A stretch of DNA of 64,000 nucleotides from Cinclus cinclus (GCF_963662255.1 NC_085073.1:5945598-6009597); one strand, 5' to 3'; positions 29,001 through 41,070 are shown, numbered from the stretch's first letter. Translations and numbers: made by a program. The notes: generated by a model from the sequence alone, not told the origin.

Positions 29001-32000
29001 AACCCCTTTATGCAAGAGAACTGCAAGTACCCAGGGCTTCCAAGAGATCTGGGGAAGAGGAGGGGGGGCTGGTGAAAGGAAAGCCAGGTGATCCCATCCC
29101 AGTAAGCTGTTCACATGTCTCCCTCTATTCTGCAGCTCCAAATTTATTTCCACCAGGCAGCTCCACGCTGGTTTTAAGCCTCATTAAGAAGCAGTATGTT
29201 GCTGGGCTGACATGTCAGATTTTTAAACGACCTTTGTACCTACAACAGTGTTACCAAGCTGCTAAGAACAGGGGGGGAAAAAAAAAAAAAAAAAAAACAA
29301 CTAAACTAAACAAGTGGTTTTCCACGATTAGGAGAGCTAAGTCGTGGCTGTTTGCATTTATTAGAGTTCCAAAAAAACTCCCACCTGTCAGTAAAGCAAG
29401 CCATTAAAAAAAAGCAATTCTCTCTGAAGGGCAGCTGTGACGGCATCAGCACTGCTGGCCATTCTTAACATGGGACTTATCACACAAGGTAAACAGGAGT
29501 GACTATCAGTTAATGAACAACACAACCCCGAGGCTGAATTTTAAAGAGCATTTTCTCCACTGCAATCTTTTAATGAAAATACAGCAGTTCAAACCCACCG
29601 AATTTGCTTACGAAAGTCTAATTTATTTTAGGACATATTAAGACACCAGGGCTGATTCACTTGCCTATGTGCTCATAAGGTGGCTTAAATGAGCTGCTGA
29701 AACATCAGAACGATCCTTATCTTCCACAGGGCTTTACTCCTTTTCTTGCAAGAGAAAAATATAGAAAGACAATTGAGAGATCAGATTGACGAACCCGTTC
29801 AACCATCCCGGAACAAATCTCACCTCGCACTGCTGAGCCCAGGAAAACAAGCCTGGACCAGTTCTTTCTTCCTTGTGCCCAGCTATATCCTATTGACACT
29901 CGGAGGGAAGAGTAATTACTAGTCTGAGAAAGTCCTGCTGAAGATGATCTGCAGATATTGCTCATGGAGCCACTGACAGTGCCACTGGAAGAGGCTGCCA
30001 TAAACCAAAGCCAGAGCCTGGATCCTGAAGGAATCCCAGAGAAATCCAACCAGCAACACACCACGAGCCAGACCAACATCAAAAGCTAAAGCAAGATGCT
30101 CACACATAGATTCTTTTGGCCTCCACGCAAACAGAGGTGTTCCAATGCCAACCAAGACAGTGGGAACACAACCTGACAGACACTCAGAATTCAGCAGGGA
30201 TGTCTCCCCAATTTCCTACCATCTCCATAGGGCAGAAAGCAATAAAGCACTCAAATATTCCAGCTTTTTTCCTATCACTCAGGGAAGCTGCCCAAGAAAA
30301 TTCCAGCTGAAAACACTGAGCAAGAGAACCTCTCTAGACTTCCTACCATGACAGAACCTTGTATTACATACCCTCTGCTAACAGCCTCCTCCAGCTTCCA
30401 GAGATGCTTTCTCCAGGAGAAAAGTAAAGGCAGTTGCCTGAAGAAGTTAAATTAGGTGCTGCCTTTACTTCAGCAAGAAGCACAGAACCTGCACTGTTTC
30501 AGCTGCTTCTGTATTTGCACTGCCAGGCTGGTCAGTAACAAACCTGCTCCAAAAATAAAGCGACAAACAGTAAAAGAAAGAACACACTCTTCTCAACTGG
30601 CAAAAATCTACCTAAAAAATAAGTCAGATGTTTCTTTGCTCTCCGCAAGGACACCTGAGAAAGTTCAGGTTACAACGAATTCCAAAAATAAACACGAAAA
30701 TTTTTCAGATAAGAAGAGGAAAAACATACCAGGGCTGCTAACTAAACAGAGAGCGACCACAATGCCATGAAAAGACTCCCTAGGTCTGAGCCCAAAAACC
30801 CCCAGAGAATTCAGACATTCAGACAGAGAATCTCTCTAGCCTGACACAGGCAGCTCAGCCAATTCACACATGCAAAAGAAGTGGTGTGGCCACTGAGCCG
30901 GCACTTAATTGTCTGACCAGAATTTTTAGTCTAAATTTAACAATCCAGGCAAGTCATAGTTAGCTGGAACATTTTGCTTTCTTAGCCCATCTGAGTTAGG
31001 GTAAATGTGTTTCCTCCTGCTGTCATCGTCAGTAAATTTAGCCTTAATGACAAGTAAAAGGTCTTTAGATGGAGTTAAATGGCTTTAATTGTATGAGAGA
31101 GCTCCAACTTGCAGCCCAATGCAGGCAGCACCCACATTAGGTACAGCTCCAAATGGTTGCAGTAAGGTTGTGGAAACATGCCTGGAACTACAACATCAAA
31201 CCTTCCAGGTAATAAATCCATTTCTTCTCCCCCTTCATGTTAAGAAACCCCAAAGTGTTCTAGATTTTAATGCATTTAAGAACAAAGTCTGTAATTCATG
31301 AGCAGAAAAATGTTTGCTGTTGGTTTTAATCACCACCACGTTCCACGTCAACCCGAGCGCCTGTTGCAAACAGATCCAAGATATCCTATTTACATCCCTA
31401 AAGGTTAAATATGTTTTATTTTATCCATTACTGCCTTCCTCTTCCCATTTCCACATTTGCAAAGATCAAACACAAAGCCGCTTCCTGAGCAGAGCTGGGT
31501 GCTTTGGGACTCTCCACCAGCTCCAAGACTCCAGGCTGGGAGAACTGGTTTGTGACAATGCACTCGGCTCGGCCGCATCGCTCTGCTCTGGAAAACCACA
31601 CTTTATTTCTGGAATAAAAGCAAGGATTGGGAGCTGTGGCATGAACACAGGAGCTTTCAGATGCTGTCTCTTAGCCACCTCAGTGAGAATGAGACCACCT
31701 CATTAGGGAATGAGACCTCAACGAGGCAGGAAGCATTTGGGATTTGCAGCAGGAAAAAGCAGCAGCAGCTTCCCACAAAACACAGAGATAACCAAAGGTT
31801 CTTTTTAGTGCTGATCAAATGTGAGAGAAGGAAGCAGAGCTTGTGGCCAGGACCACCAGGCTCCCATCAAAACACAGCTGCCCTGCAAGGACAAGGGGTG
31901 GGAACAGTGAGCAAGGTCACAGCCACGGGTGTCACTGAAAGCACTTTTCAAAAGAAATTGGTCACAGAGCTCCTACGCACTTCTTAAGGGACTATTTATG

Positions 32001-35000
32001 GGAGCAGAAGTTGTTCTTAATTCTGCAAGAGGCAGAAGCAGAGGTCACCATTGGGGCTCTGGCAGCTCTGAGGCCTGAACATCCCTGGAAGGGGGAACAG
32101 GTGCTGCCAGGCTTTTCAAAAATCTATTTTAATACCACAGGAAGTCTCGTTTCAAAGCGAAGTCCTGCTCAGCACTGTGTGCAGTCAGCAGGATTTACCT
32201 CAGACACTGAAGGAAATGAAGACACCCTGTGACAGAGGCTCCAACCTTCCCAGCTCCGTCACTTTACAGCAGTTTCGCTCTGAATCACGAATTTCCGCCT
32301 CCGTTTGGGGCCGGGTGCTGGAGCCCCACAAAAGTCAGGGAGTTAATGAGCTGCTGTCACTTAATCAGGGCGGCCACACCGTCCCTCTGGCAAGTGGCAG
32401 ACGCACAGGCAGCACTTCAAAGGTCCTGAAACTCTCCCTGGGAGCGAGGGCTGCTCCCTTCTCCAGCATCCTGGTGGTAAGGTGAGCCCAGCCAGAGCCA
32501 GCTCGCTGGCCTTATATGGCTTCCAAGGCACAATTTCCGCTTGCCCAAGCTCAGGCAGGGTGGAAAAATTTGCTTCCTCGCTACTCCACCCATGCCAGGC
32601 TCCGAAAAAGCATCCACTGAATCCTGGATCTGAAAGGAATGGAAGATTTTACACTGCTCAGCTCCCTGGAAGAGGGGAAGCCACGGCTTTGGCAGCACCG
32701 TGGGTCACCTCAAACACCGGGGGAACACGGGGAGCCAACAGGCAGGCAGGGGTGCAGAGAGAAGTTGGAACCACAGCTTCTATTCTCTGCATTCCCTATG
32801 AAAAATTCTGATTTTTCTTGCCATTCAGCTGCACTTAAGCCTTTCGTGTTTGATGGCAGCAAGTTTTACAGGTTAACAAGGAGTTGGGAACATTATTTCC
32901 TTTCACTGATTTAGCCATAATACACTTTATTATATACCAGGAGCACAGAAAACAGCCTTGGCTCAGGTTTCCACACTGTTTCCTGCACAAGTCAGTATTA
33001 CTGTGAACAATTCTGAAGCCAGTTCTGCCTCCTGGTCACAGTGAGGTCCATGTTATCCATGTTTGGTGTCACTATCAACTTCTCTGAGCATCACAGACCA
33101 GCCCTCCAATTCTCTAAAACACAGCCACATCTATCATCCTTAATATCCACAAGTGCTGGCAAAAAATGAAGCCCAGTGCATGTAGACAATTTAAAGGCTG
33201 CTTAATTTTCAATAAATGCTCTCCTTCTGTGGATTATAAAATTTGGGTTTTTTTGCTAAAAATGTCTACACTTTTTTCCCAGCCTTGCTGGCCTGTACCA
33301 AGATCATCCCTTTTTTTCACAGCAGATGTCCCTCAGTGCAAGAAGCAGGCAGAGATTTATCTGCAGCCATCAGTGGTTTGTCCTCACTCTCACCTGCTGG
33401 TCACCAAATGGCAGAACCCAGCTCAGCCACACACACACACACAGATTTTCTCAAAAGAGAGAAAAAATGGTGGCAAAGGAGCTTATAAAACCAAACTTCT
33501 GCCCATTCCCTTGTTCCCTTCTTTTTTTGGGGACTGGGAAAGGCAGAAACACAGCCTGTTTGATTTTCTCATAGAAACCAGGAGCCAAAACCAACTGAAA
33601 TCAGCGCCGGAGCTGGAAAGGTACAACAAAAACTCACACAAACATAAAGTCTAGACACTGAAATGTGGAAATATGATTCAAATAACCACAACTGGCACAT
33701 AACACACTGATTGCAGCCCATCGCAGAGCGGGCCTCAGTGGGGAGGAATATAGAAGGAAGATTAAATTAGTTCTTCCACCTCAGTTGTAGAAAATATGGA
33801 TCCTGTGGGCAAAGTGATATAGATTGAGCCAGAGTTTCTTCCGTCCTGCTGGGATTTTTGTTAGGATTTTAAGTAACACACGTCTGCTCTTGCTAAATAA
33901 CAACAATCAGCTTAAACTGTCATTTAGTATCACAGAATGGTTTGGGTTAGAAAGACCACTAAATTCAGTTTATTCCACCCCATGCCTCAAGTAGGGACAC
34001 CTACTAACCCAGGTTGCTCCAAGCTGGTCTTGGACACTTCCAGGACTGGGGCAGCCCCATTTCCTCCACATCTGTTTGTGTCTCCCCATCACTGATCCCA
34101 TACGAACCTGGCCCGGTTGTCACATGGCTGCCCTTATCAAAGCATGGCTGAACTCATATATGCTCAAAATACAGAGCCAAGTAACCAAGAGGATGTTTGC
34201 ACTGATGAAATCTAAATACTACAGAGATTTAGGCAATTGGTAGTTCTCAGGAAGTTTTGTGGTACCTGCTGAACTGCATCACGTGTGGACATGAACCTCA
34301 AGGACAAAGTCTGCGTCTGCCATTAAACCAAACAGCACAGAATGGAGCCCCAAAGGAAAAAATATCTCAGTTTTCCACAAAAAATGTGCACTGAAGTATT
34401 CTCTACTGTATAAAAGCCTGCACAGAGGGAGAGCAGAGGGTTAACCATGATCAGACAGGACCAGACCAGGGAAGACTCCAGGTGGGTGGAGGTGGGCAGC
34501 TCAGGCAAGGCCTGCTCACCAGCACTGACATCTTTTTGAGTTAAACAAATGCTGGTTTCTTTAAATTAGAAAAAGGCACTAGTCCAATGTAAAGAAAGGA
34601 GAGACCAAGTGCACGGAGATGTGTTTTTTCTAGACTGTAATGCAAAAAGGACTGGATTTTGGGAAGTCTGCTCTCCCAGTGCAGCAGGGATACACACACC
34701 TCACAGCAAACCAACTGCTGAGAGGCTTAGCATGCTCTTTAATATACAAATGCTTGAAAAAAACCCCCAAACTCACCAAAATCCCCAGCCAGAAGGCAAT
34801 ACCAGGTTACCAGGGTGTGCAAAAGTTGCCTTTTGTACATGGGATGTTTCTAAGCAACGCATGAGCTACTACAGAAAATTCTTATCAGCAAATCCAAGCT
34901 CCTTTCCTGGATAATTCATCTAGGTCAAGCTAAGGCACGTTGAACACCGAAGCCCAGTTTTGGTGATGCCTCCTCTGTATCCACCCTGGATGAAATATTA

Positions 35001-38000
35001 GCATAGTTCATGTTATCAGCTTATCACGAGCATTAAGTTTGCTGCAGATAATGGTTCCTCCAGAAACAGCATTAACCTTAATTATTCAGAGGAAACTCGA
35101 TCCCAACCTTCCTGATGTTATGACGTTGAGTGACGACCACTTTCCCACCCCCTCTCCCCGTTCCCAACTTCCAAACAAATCCAGGATATTACACGACTGT
35201 GATCCCAAATGAGGGTATCCAGCACAGGATCCTAGACACAGGGTATCCCTTCAAAGTCTACCTAAACCCGTGCAGCCACTCCATCCATTCAAATGCATTC
35301 TCATGTGCATTAGCAGCAAAACCACTAAGTCAGCCAAAATGTATTCTTCTCCCATGGATTAGCTGGCACAAATTAGTACGGGAGTGACGCATGCAGTCTG
35401 TCCCTTCCCATTTTTCAACATGCACGAACACCAGGGATTTGGAGACGCTTCACAAGTTTCTGCTTACAAGTTACAGGCAGAGTTTAAATGGTCTGAAACG
35501 TGCAAATTGTTCAGGAGATAACACATCCATTTACCAAGGAGACCTCAAATGCTCCCTCCAACAAAACCTCCCCTCCCTCGGCAGCGATAAAGGCGCTGCT
35601 GCTGTCCCAACAGAGCTGGCCCGACGCAAGGGAACTGTTTCAACAGCCACCAGCCCCGTGCCAAGCTGCACCAGGACAAAAACCAACTGAACAGGACAGA
35701 GAACTTCACACGGGCTCAGAAAAGCCCTGATGTTGGAGGATCACTCTGAGTTGACCAGCAGGAGCTACTCCAGGTAGGAGATGGGTCCTTGGGAGACACG
35801 TTCTGTGTTCTGAAGAGACTTTTATGCTTCAGACAGAAGTTAAAAAGATATTAAAATAGCTTTCTTTTCTGCTGTTTAAGTGGAATAAGAGACCAGAACG
35901 TGCTGAAGAAGAGCAAGGGTTGAATTTTGCCGGGTAAGGAACACAATCACCACATCTAGCTGCCATTGATAAAACTGATGAAATATCCCACTTAAATTAA
36001 AAGAAAAAACCAACAACCTAGCCCCATATAAATAACACAAAGGGTTAATCTTCTAGCTTGCTTTTCCCTGTATTGCCAGAGAGCAAAAATTATTAATTCA
36101 AATTCAACCTCTCCAATTAATGGTAGGGTATGTTTTACTGATAAAAAGCAGATCACGTTTGATTATTAAAAAAAAAAAAATGAAAGCATCATCAGTCACA
36201 AAGATTCTGTCACAAACTTTCTATTTTCCCTTGGCACGTCACCAATTAGACCTAGTTCTTTAGTCTGCTACCACCAGTATAAAAAAAAAGCATAATGGCT
36301 TTATAATTTGCCACCAAATCCCATAGCAACTGTACATCACTTTAGATGTAAATTACAGACAATTCCTTCCAATGCCATTCGAAAACTATAGAGATGAAAC
36401 TATAATTTGAGCAGATCCAAATGCTACATGGTCGAGAGAAAAAGCTTCCCTAAATAATTGAAAGGAAACTGCCACGGGGCCAAAACACTCCTGGTGCACA
36501 ATGTTCAGTGTTCCTTTGTCCCCTTCCTTCCAATGGGAGGTGCCACATTCAGGTCAACGTGAAGAACATTGAGCAGGAGTTGAGCAGTTCAGGGTGTTCT
36601 GCAGATCCTGTCCCATTTTTGCTGATGAGCCGTACGTGTGCGATGAGCTTCCTCTCCAGCCTCCTCTGATTCATTCAGTCATGTCACCGACTCATGTTCC
36701 CGATGTCGTAAGAGCCTCAATTTTGACGGACTACAGCATCAGTGAATTAATAGGACAGGAAAAAACAGGTTACGGGGAAGGAGGAATGATGCAAAAAGCT
36801 CTGAGATAATTCAATGAATTTTGATTCGAAAGCTGGATTGTTCTTCTCCTCCTGACACCTGCAAGCAGCTTTCAATTCTCAAGTCAGCATGAACAGGCAT
36901 TACCCTAAAGACCCTGTAATGACAGCACAGCCTTCATTTTGTGTTTCGTGCTTTGAACACAGCAAGATGAAGGAATCTCCACAATGCTCCAAAAGCCAAG
37001 GCTGGAAAGTTATTTCAATATATAGCAACTCCAAGGGGTTGGGTTAAGCCTCATTTTCAAGGGATTGTTCTTCTCACGGTTGGTTTTAGAGCAGCATGGG
37101 GAAGATGATTTGGGAAGCCACATCTATCAGACCACAGTCCCAAAACTCAGCAGGGTGAGCACAGGGACAACGTGCTTTGGTTATCTCAACTTAGTCCCCA
37201 ATAAATATCTGTGCATCTGCCAAAGTTCACCAGTGAATCAACCAGTGGCTTCAGTTCAAAACACTCTGGAGTGGCAGGGGCAGAGAGAGACGACAGGAGC
37301 AGGATGGGACCATCACCAAGGATGGATGCTACAACCTCCTTTAAATCCTCCTAAAACCCACCAGGAAAGGCAGGGCCAGGAGCAGAGCTCAGCCATCATT
37401 AGGTCAACACATAAATTGACAGGGAAAAGTGTGCAACTGCAACACGTTGCTTGTTATCAAACAATTACCCCTAAACCACAGAGAGAGGTTTATAGAAATT
37501 TGTGGAAGTTGGGAAATTCCCAGGTAACAGTGCCAGGAACAGCAAGGGAGACAGAACTACTGCCAAGTGACACTCAGGTCTGCCATGTGGCATCCGAATC
37601 AGGCAGGAAGATGGTGACTTACCCAGGATGCTGCTAAAAAAAAAAAAAACAGGTGTGAAAAATAAAGGATGAATGGTAACTAAGGGTATTAGGTGAGGAT
37701 GGTAAAGTATCTCCTCACTGAGGACAGGAATGAAAGAGCAAAGCAAGGCACAGGCATGGGGAGTTCCCTTGTACTTGACAGGGGCAAGAACAAAGTTGGG
37801 GCCACACAAGAAGTGATGGGAAAAGTTGTAGGATCATCTAATCCCAGAATGGTTTGGGTTGGAAAGACCTTGAAGACCACCCAGCTCCACCTCCCTGCCA
37901 TGGGCAGGAACACTTTCCACCACATCAGGCTGCTCCAAGCCCCATCCAACCTGGGCTTAGCCATTTTTGGGGGGGAGTGGGAATGCCTAACCACGTACAC

Positions 38001-41000
38001 ACCCCCAAAAGGAAAGCAGCAAACTGCAGGCTGCTCTGGAATTACACCCCCTGGAGAACGCAGAGTTGTTTGAGGTGAGCACACCAAACTGGCTCCATTT
38101 CATCAGTGGACAAACCAACTTGGGACACACTTCCCACTGCTCAGCCCTCCAAGCTCAGCAGCCAGAGCTCTAGGTTTCACAACCCCAGAGAAACAGTTTC
38201 AGGGGCAGCAAGTTTCACAATGAGCAGCCCAGTGACATCTCACTGTGTCCCCTGTGAAGCCAGTGCTAATTCTCTTTTTAGGGCTCCTATTTCTTTTAGG
38301 TGAGCTACTGAAGAAACCTTTCCCAGGACTGAGAGAAGCCAGCAGCTCCACGTCCTCTGTACGTGACACAGGAACAGCTTGCTGGAACACAAGAGTTTTG
38401 GGGATCAATATCTCAGAATCCCAGAATGGTTTGGGCTAGGAGGGACCTTGAAGTTCATCCTGTTTCACACCAGTTTCATGAGCAGGGAGGGACACCTTCC
38501 ACTAAACCAGGCTGCTTTAAACCCATTCCAGAATGTGGATCCCTGACCATTTTCTTCCCTAGGATACGGACAATTCAGCAGAAAACACAAGAGCACAGCT
38601 CAGCAGAGGCCCAACAAGACAAATATCTGTTTCTCCACAGCCCTGCTGCCTGTTCCACACATGATGCAGCTCCACACCAAGCCTGCAACTGCTCTGGCAC
38701 CAGGGACACTCCAAACAAATGGCAGCTCGCCCGGCTGGGTGATCATTTTTGGATTATGTAATCCCAATACATTATTATTAGACCAAGAACAAACTCAAGC
38801 AAGGAACTGAAGACATTTCCCTGCCCGTTCTGGCAGAGGGACAGAGCCTTGTCGCAGGAATCGCACGGACGTGCTACCCCGGTGCCCAAAACAGGTCAGA
38901 CTGCACATGTTGGACTCCAGGTAACACAAAGAGCAGGATTGGATTCCAGGCCATTATCCATATTACACAACGCTGCCGTCAGTTCCACCACGTTTCAAAC
39001 CAAACCGAGCAGAAGGAGCCTGAGCAAATTTTTTCCATTTAACTACTGCGGCCCAAAATTAAAGCTGAACTGGACTGGACAAACAAAAGCTGCAAAGGTG
39101 TGTTGGAGGTGGCTCCTGGCAGGGCCTGGCCGAGCGCTTCCGAGGAAGCAGAGATGTTCAACAAGCTGAGGAAACTGTTTATAGAACCGATGCAGAATGA
39201 GCATATGTGTTTAACAGCCCACTAATTGTTGCATTATTCACTACACAAACAAGCAGCTCTTCTGCCCTTATCCCTTCCTGCCCAGTTAATCACCAGGAGC
39301 CTCTGACTATTTCTCTTTTGGGTGGTGGTAAAGGAAGCAAAGTTCATTAGTGGCCGTTGGCCACCAAACAATCCCGAGCCCAGACTTCATTTAGAAAATA
39401 AACACCACTATTCATGTGTGACATGGACTCGGAATAGCTTCCCAAAATATTTAATGCAGCTGCCTGTAGTCTTCCTACTCTCCCTCCCCCAAAATAAAAG
39501 GCTTTCCTAATTTATAGGAAAGAGAGAAAAAAAGCCAATAATTTTTCAGAGAGAAAAAAGCTAATAATTCAGTCTACCCAAGTTACTTATTCCTCCTGAT
39601 TTCTCATAATGCTGATAAACACTCATTAAAATATAAGTTGATAAACCCTGGTACAGTCATTACCTTCGTCCTCATACAGAGATTGCCCAATTCAGTGATG
39701 TGATGTAACCAACACCCTAAATTAAAAATAGTGTTGTGACAACATATGGTTTATCCTACAGAAGCTGGCAGGCAGGACGCTCCTAATGACAAACGGGTTT
39801 AGGCTCCCAGCTTCCCCCAGCAAGGTGAGGAGATAGAAATGCTCATCGCAGGATCAGAGGCAGAAAGAAAGAATAAAATAAAAATAAAATTACACTAAAA
39901 ATGACAGTTTTGAACCTCTCTCCGGTCCATCCCAACACCAGCTGCCGTGCTTTGCCATTATTCTCTATTTACATGACTAATATGCTCTCTGGATGCATTT
40001 CAAGGAAACGGCACGGAAAAGACAATCTGGAAATTTCAAAATACAGTCTGAACGTGCCTTCCCCCCCCCGCACCACCACTGCCGGGAGAGGAGCACCGAG
40101 CCGGCGGGGGATGAACAACCGGGTGTCCCGGGGAGGGGACAGCGATGGAAGGACCCCCCCTCCCCGGTCCGGGATGGCAGCACCGGGGACGGACCCGCCG
40201 CCCTCCCCCGGCTTTGAAAACCCACGTCACGTTCACCGGGGAAACGGGAGGAGGGGGGGAACCGACGTACCTTGGCCCCCCTCCCCAGACACTCACGGGG
40301 ACTGACGGCATCGCCCCGTCACTTCCCGGGGGGGACACGGAGCGCCCACCCCCGCACCGACACCGCGGGGCCCCTGTCACCCACCCGGGAGGGGGGAGAC
40401 ACACTGGAGGGGTCCCCGCTCACCCAGCGGGCTGGTGGCACATGCGGGTTCCCCCCCCCTCCGCACCCCTCCCGGCAATTACCGGGGGGAACCTCCGACA
40501 CCTCCCGGTGCCCCTCGGGCACTTCCCGGAGGATCACGACCCCTCCCCGGTCACACACCGGAGGACCCGGAGGGACCCCCGCAAACACTACCGGGGACGA
40601 GGAACACACCGAGGTGTTACTGGGAGGGGCACCGAGTCCCCTCCGGTGTCCCTCAGGCACCTGGCACCAGGATCGCCCCTACCCCCCATTCCCGGGTCCC
40701 CGGTCACTCACGGAGAGAGGGGGGAGCCAGGAGCCTCCGCACCCCCTCAGCCCCTCAGCAGGGAGTCCCTCCGCCCCAGGCCGCACAGCCACTTCACCAG
40801 GAGCTCCCCCTCTCACCTCCCCTCACCTCCCCGCCGCTGCCGCCCGCAGGTCTCCGTCCGGGGGCCTCGTGGCGGCCGCCCGCTCCCCCCCTCGGCGGGG
40901 CCGTGCCCGCCGACCCACACCCGCCAGCCCCGTACCTTACAGGCCTGGTAGCTCTCGAAAGCGCGCAGGGCGCTCTCCGTGAGCTTGACGTGGAAGACGG

Positions 41001-41070
41001 AGACGCGGGTGCCGCGGCCGAGGCGGCCGCAGGACAGCCCGTACCCGCGCTCCGCCTGCAGCGCCGCCAT
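2398..41070 (-). CDS. ELL: ELL, RNA polymerase II elongation factor (5' part, coding exons 1-7)
   Basis: ELL suppresses transient pausing by RNA polymerase II and works in the nuclear super elongation and little elongation complexes. Seven coding exons join in one frame with GT/AG boundaries: 41070-40936, 17552-17505, 12674-12553, 12240-12077, 9149-8896, 5675-5551 and 2494-2398, giving about 315 residues. The product begins [16 protein letters not shown] and contains the conserved [29 protein letters not shown] and [16 protein letters not shown] blocks of the ELL N-terminal region, which binds Pol II. The C-terminal occludin-homology domain is not in the window: exon 7 ends at a good donor in phase 0 and no later exon is seen in 1-2390, so the gene runs off the left edge. 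The linker before SQRPFKDRV is several residues shorter than I recall for human ELL. Intron 1 is 23.4 kb. The paralogues ELL2 and ELL3 are less likely because of the first-exon sequence and the neighbours. Confidence 0.96.
2495..5550 (-). other. ELL intron 6
   Basis: About 3.1 kb of AT-rich intron. It contains a CR1 fragment near 4012-4110 and poly-T tracts near 4362-4397 and 4560-4592. Open frames here are short and unsupported. Confidence 0.8.
4012..4110 (-). mobile_element. CR1 LINE end fragment
   Basis: CAGAATCCTGGAATGGTTTG, GGTTGGAAGGACCTTAAAGC, then a diverged stretch to AGACTGCTCCAGGTCC. Confidence 0.85.
5551..5675 (-). CDS. ELL: ELL coding exon 6
   Basis: Forty-one codons from [16 protein letters not shown] to LLKRILV plus AG of the next Arg; acceptor TTCCAG, donor GTAATT. 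No ATG-initiated open frame covers this exon, so it was found by reading across the intron. [16 protein letters not shown] is diagnostic of ELL. Confidence 0.95.
6565..6700 (-). mobile_element. CR1 LINE end fragment
   Basis: CATGGAATGGTTTGG, then CAGGGACACCTTCCACTATC, TTGCTCCAACCTGGCCTTGG, ending in the CTTCTCTGGGCAACCT motif. Confidence 0.85.
8451..8648. repeat. 100-bp tandem duplication in ELL intron 5
   Basis: Two adjacent copies starting TTATAATTGA at 8451 and 8551, exactly 100 bp apart and differing at only a handful of positions (for example GCAG/TGTC, ACCGATC/ACTGATC, GAGTC/GAGCC). Not related to CR1. Confidence 0.95.
8896..9149 (-). CDS. ELL: ELL coding exon 5
   Basis: Eighty-four codons starting [20 protein letters not shown] and ending DLLDNLLQQ; acceptor TTTTAG, donor GTTTGT. 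It holds the [20 protein letters not shown] segment, the winged-helix-like part of the N-terminal domain. The preceding linker [14 protein letters not shown] lacks the Gly/Ser insertion that I recall in human ELL. Confidence 0.96.
9150..12076 (-). other. ELL intron 4
   Basis: Contains poly-A tracts near 11060 and 11385-11402 and a CR1 fragment (about 11781-11912). No gene is visible. Confidence 0.8.
11781..11912 (-). mobile_element. CR1 LINE end fragment
   Basis: GGGCTGGGTGGGACCTTAAA, GCCACGGACAGGGACACC, ATTGCTCCAACCTGATCTTG. Confidence 0.8.
12077..12240 (-). CDS. ELL: ELL coding exon 4
   Basis: Encodes the segment from [18 protein letters not shown] to PGGRYVG. The acceptor is CTCTTGCAG and the donor GTAAGC. 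It is among the best-conserved ELL segments, with [19 protein letters not shown] intact. Confidence 0.96.
12553..12674 (-). CDS. ELL: ELL coding exon 3
   Basis: Encodes the segment from [15 protein letters not shown] to FDCIQQYVS plus two bases of the next codon; the donor is GTGAGT. It contains the conserved [17 protein letters not shown] block of the ELL N-terminal domain. Confidence 0.96.
12675..17504 (-). other. ELL intron 2
   Basis: Mostly unique AT-rich sequence with short homopolymer tracts (for example poly-A near 14137 and 16584). No CR1 remnant, coding exon or RNA gene was recognised. Confidence 0.75.
17505..17552 (-). CDS. ELL: ELL coding exon 2
   Basis: This 48-nt micro-exon encodes [16 protein letters not shown]. 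The acceptor is TTCTGTAG and the donor GTAAGT, phase 0 at both ends. It matches the family segment ending in IRFQGSQG. It is easy to miss because of its size and the 23.4-kb intron in front of it. Confidence 0.93.
19075..19155. repeat. CAAA-rich low-complexity tract
   Basis: Runs of AAAC/CAAA with poly-A and a final C-run (AAACCCCCCCCAAACC). Simple sequence, probably grown from a poly-A tail. Confidence 0.85.
19221..19280. repeat. Three 20-bp tandem units
   Basis: TCAGGGGGTCTCTCTGAATT, TTAGGGGGTTTCTCTGAATT and TCAGGGGGTTTCTCTGGGAG follow each other directly, just before the LTR-like block. Confidence 0.9.
19327..19826 (-). mobile_element. Probable solo LTR of an endogenous retrovirus
   Basis: On the minus strand the block reads TGTTCTGTCTCC at its start and CATCAGCCA at its end (TG...CA). 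It has several ATTGG/CCAAT boxes (plus-strand CCAAT at 19478, 19530, 19571 and 19634), a TATA-like TATTTAA (19438-19444) and AATAAA (19379-19384) about 55 bp further on, the order expected of U3, R and U5. AAAG flanks both ends (19323-19326 and 19827-19830), a possible 4-bp target duplication. No retroviral coding sequence is nearby, so it would be a solo LTR. The upper boundary is less sure because an imperfect duplication follows at 19834-19935. Confidence 0.6.
19834..19935. repeat. Imperfect direct repeat beside the LTR
   Basis: AAATCAGATGCAGTTAAGTT, then ACAGAACTTCTAAATC, is followed by AAATCAGACACGGCTCAATT, then ACAGAACTTATAAATC. It may be U3 sequence of the LTR if the element is longer than proposed. 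Confidence 0.65.
23085..23177. repeat. Imperfect tandem repeat GAATTTCACCATTC
   Basis: Three related units of about 30-40 bp sharing ACAGAATTTCACCATTC and CCAACTCCTTACAG/CCAGCTCCTCAGAA. Intronic. Confidence 0.65.
23836..23945 (-). mobile_element. CR1 LINE end fragment
   Basis: AACAGAATGGTTTGGGTTGG, GACCTTAAAGCCCCATCCAG, GCCATGGGCAGGGACACTGC. Little diverged compared with most other copies here. Confidence 0.88.
27632..27745 (-). mobile_element. CR1 LINE fragment (variant end)
   Basis: CACAGAATCACTGAACATCC, GAGTTGGAAGGGATTCCTC, AACTCCAGCTCCTGGCCCTG, CCCAACAATCCCACCCTGTG. Confidence 0.75.
33428..33443. repeat. AC dinucleotide microsatellite
   Basis: About eight CA units in ELL intron 1. Confidence 0.9.
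33928..34065 (-). mobile_element. CR1 LINE end fragment
   Basis: TATCACAGAATGGTTTGGGT, TTGCTCCAAGCTGGTCTTGG, CACTTCCAGGACTGGGGCAG. Confidence 0.85.
37833..37965 (-). mobile_element. CR1 LINE end fragment
   Basis: CCCAGAATGGTTTGGGTTGG, AAAGACCTTGAAGACCACCC, CTGCCATGGGCAGGAACAC. Confidence 0.88.
38411..38545 (-). mobile_element. CR1 LINE end fragment
   Basis: TCAGAATCCCAGAATGGTTT, GAGGGACCTTGAAGTTCATC, GGACACCTTCCACTAAACC. Lies 450 bp from another CR1 copy in the same orientation. Confidence 0.85.
40936..41070 (-). CDS. ELL: ELL coding exon 1
   Basis: Forty-five codons run from the ATG at 41070 (GCCGCCATG context on the minus strand at 41068-41073) to TACCAGGCCTGTAAG followed by donor GTACGG. 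A second GT five bases earlier (GTAAGG) would break the match to the family sequence FESYxAxxD, so the AAG end is preferred. It lies in a CpG-rich promoter region. Confidence 0.95.

Larger units (their letters stand above)
17553..40935 (-). other. ELL intron 1 (23.4 kb)
   Basis: The large first intron. It holds a probable solo LTR (about 19327-19826), a 20-bp triple repeat (19221-19280), a CAAA-rich tract (19075-19150), CR1 fragments near 23836, 27632, 33928, 37833 and 38411, an AC microsatellite at 33428-33443, and the GC-rich promoter-proximal part from about 40050. Many short ATG frames exist, but none has a family signature or splice support. Confidence 0.8.
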
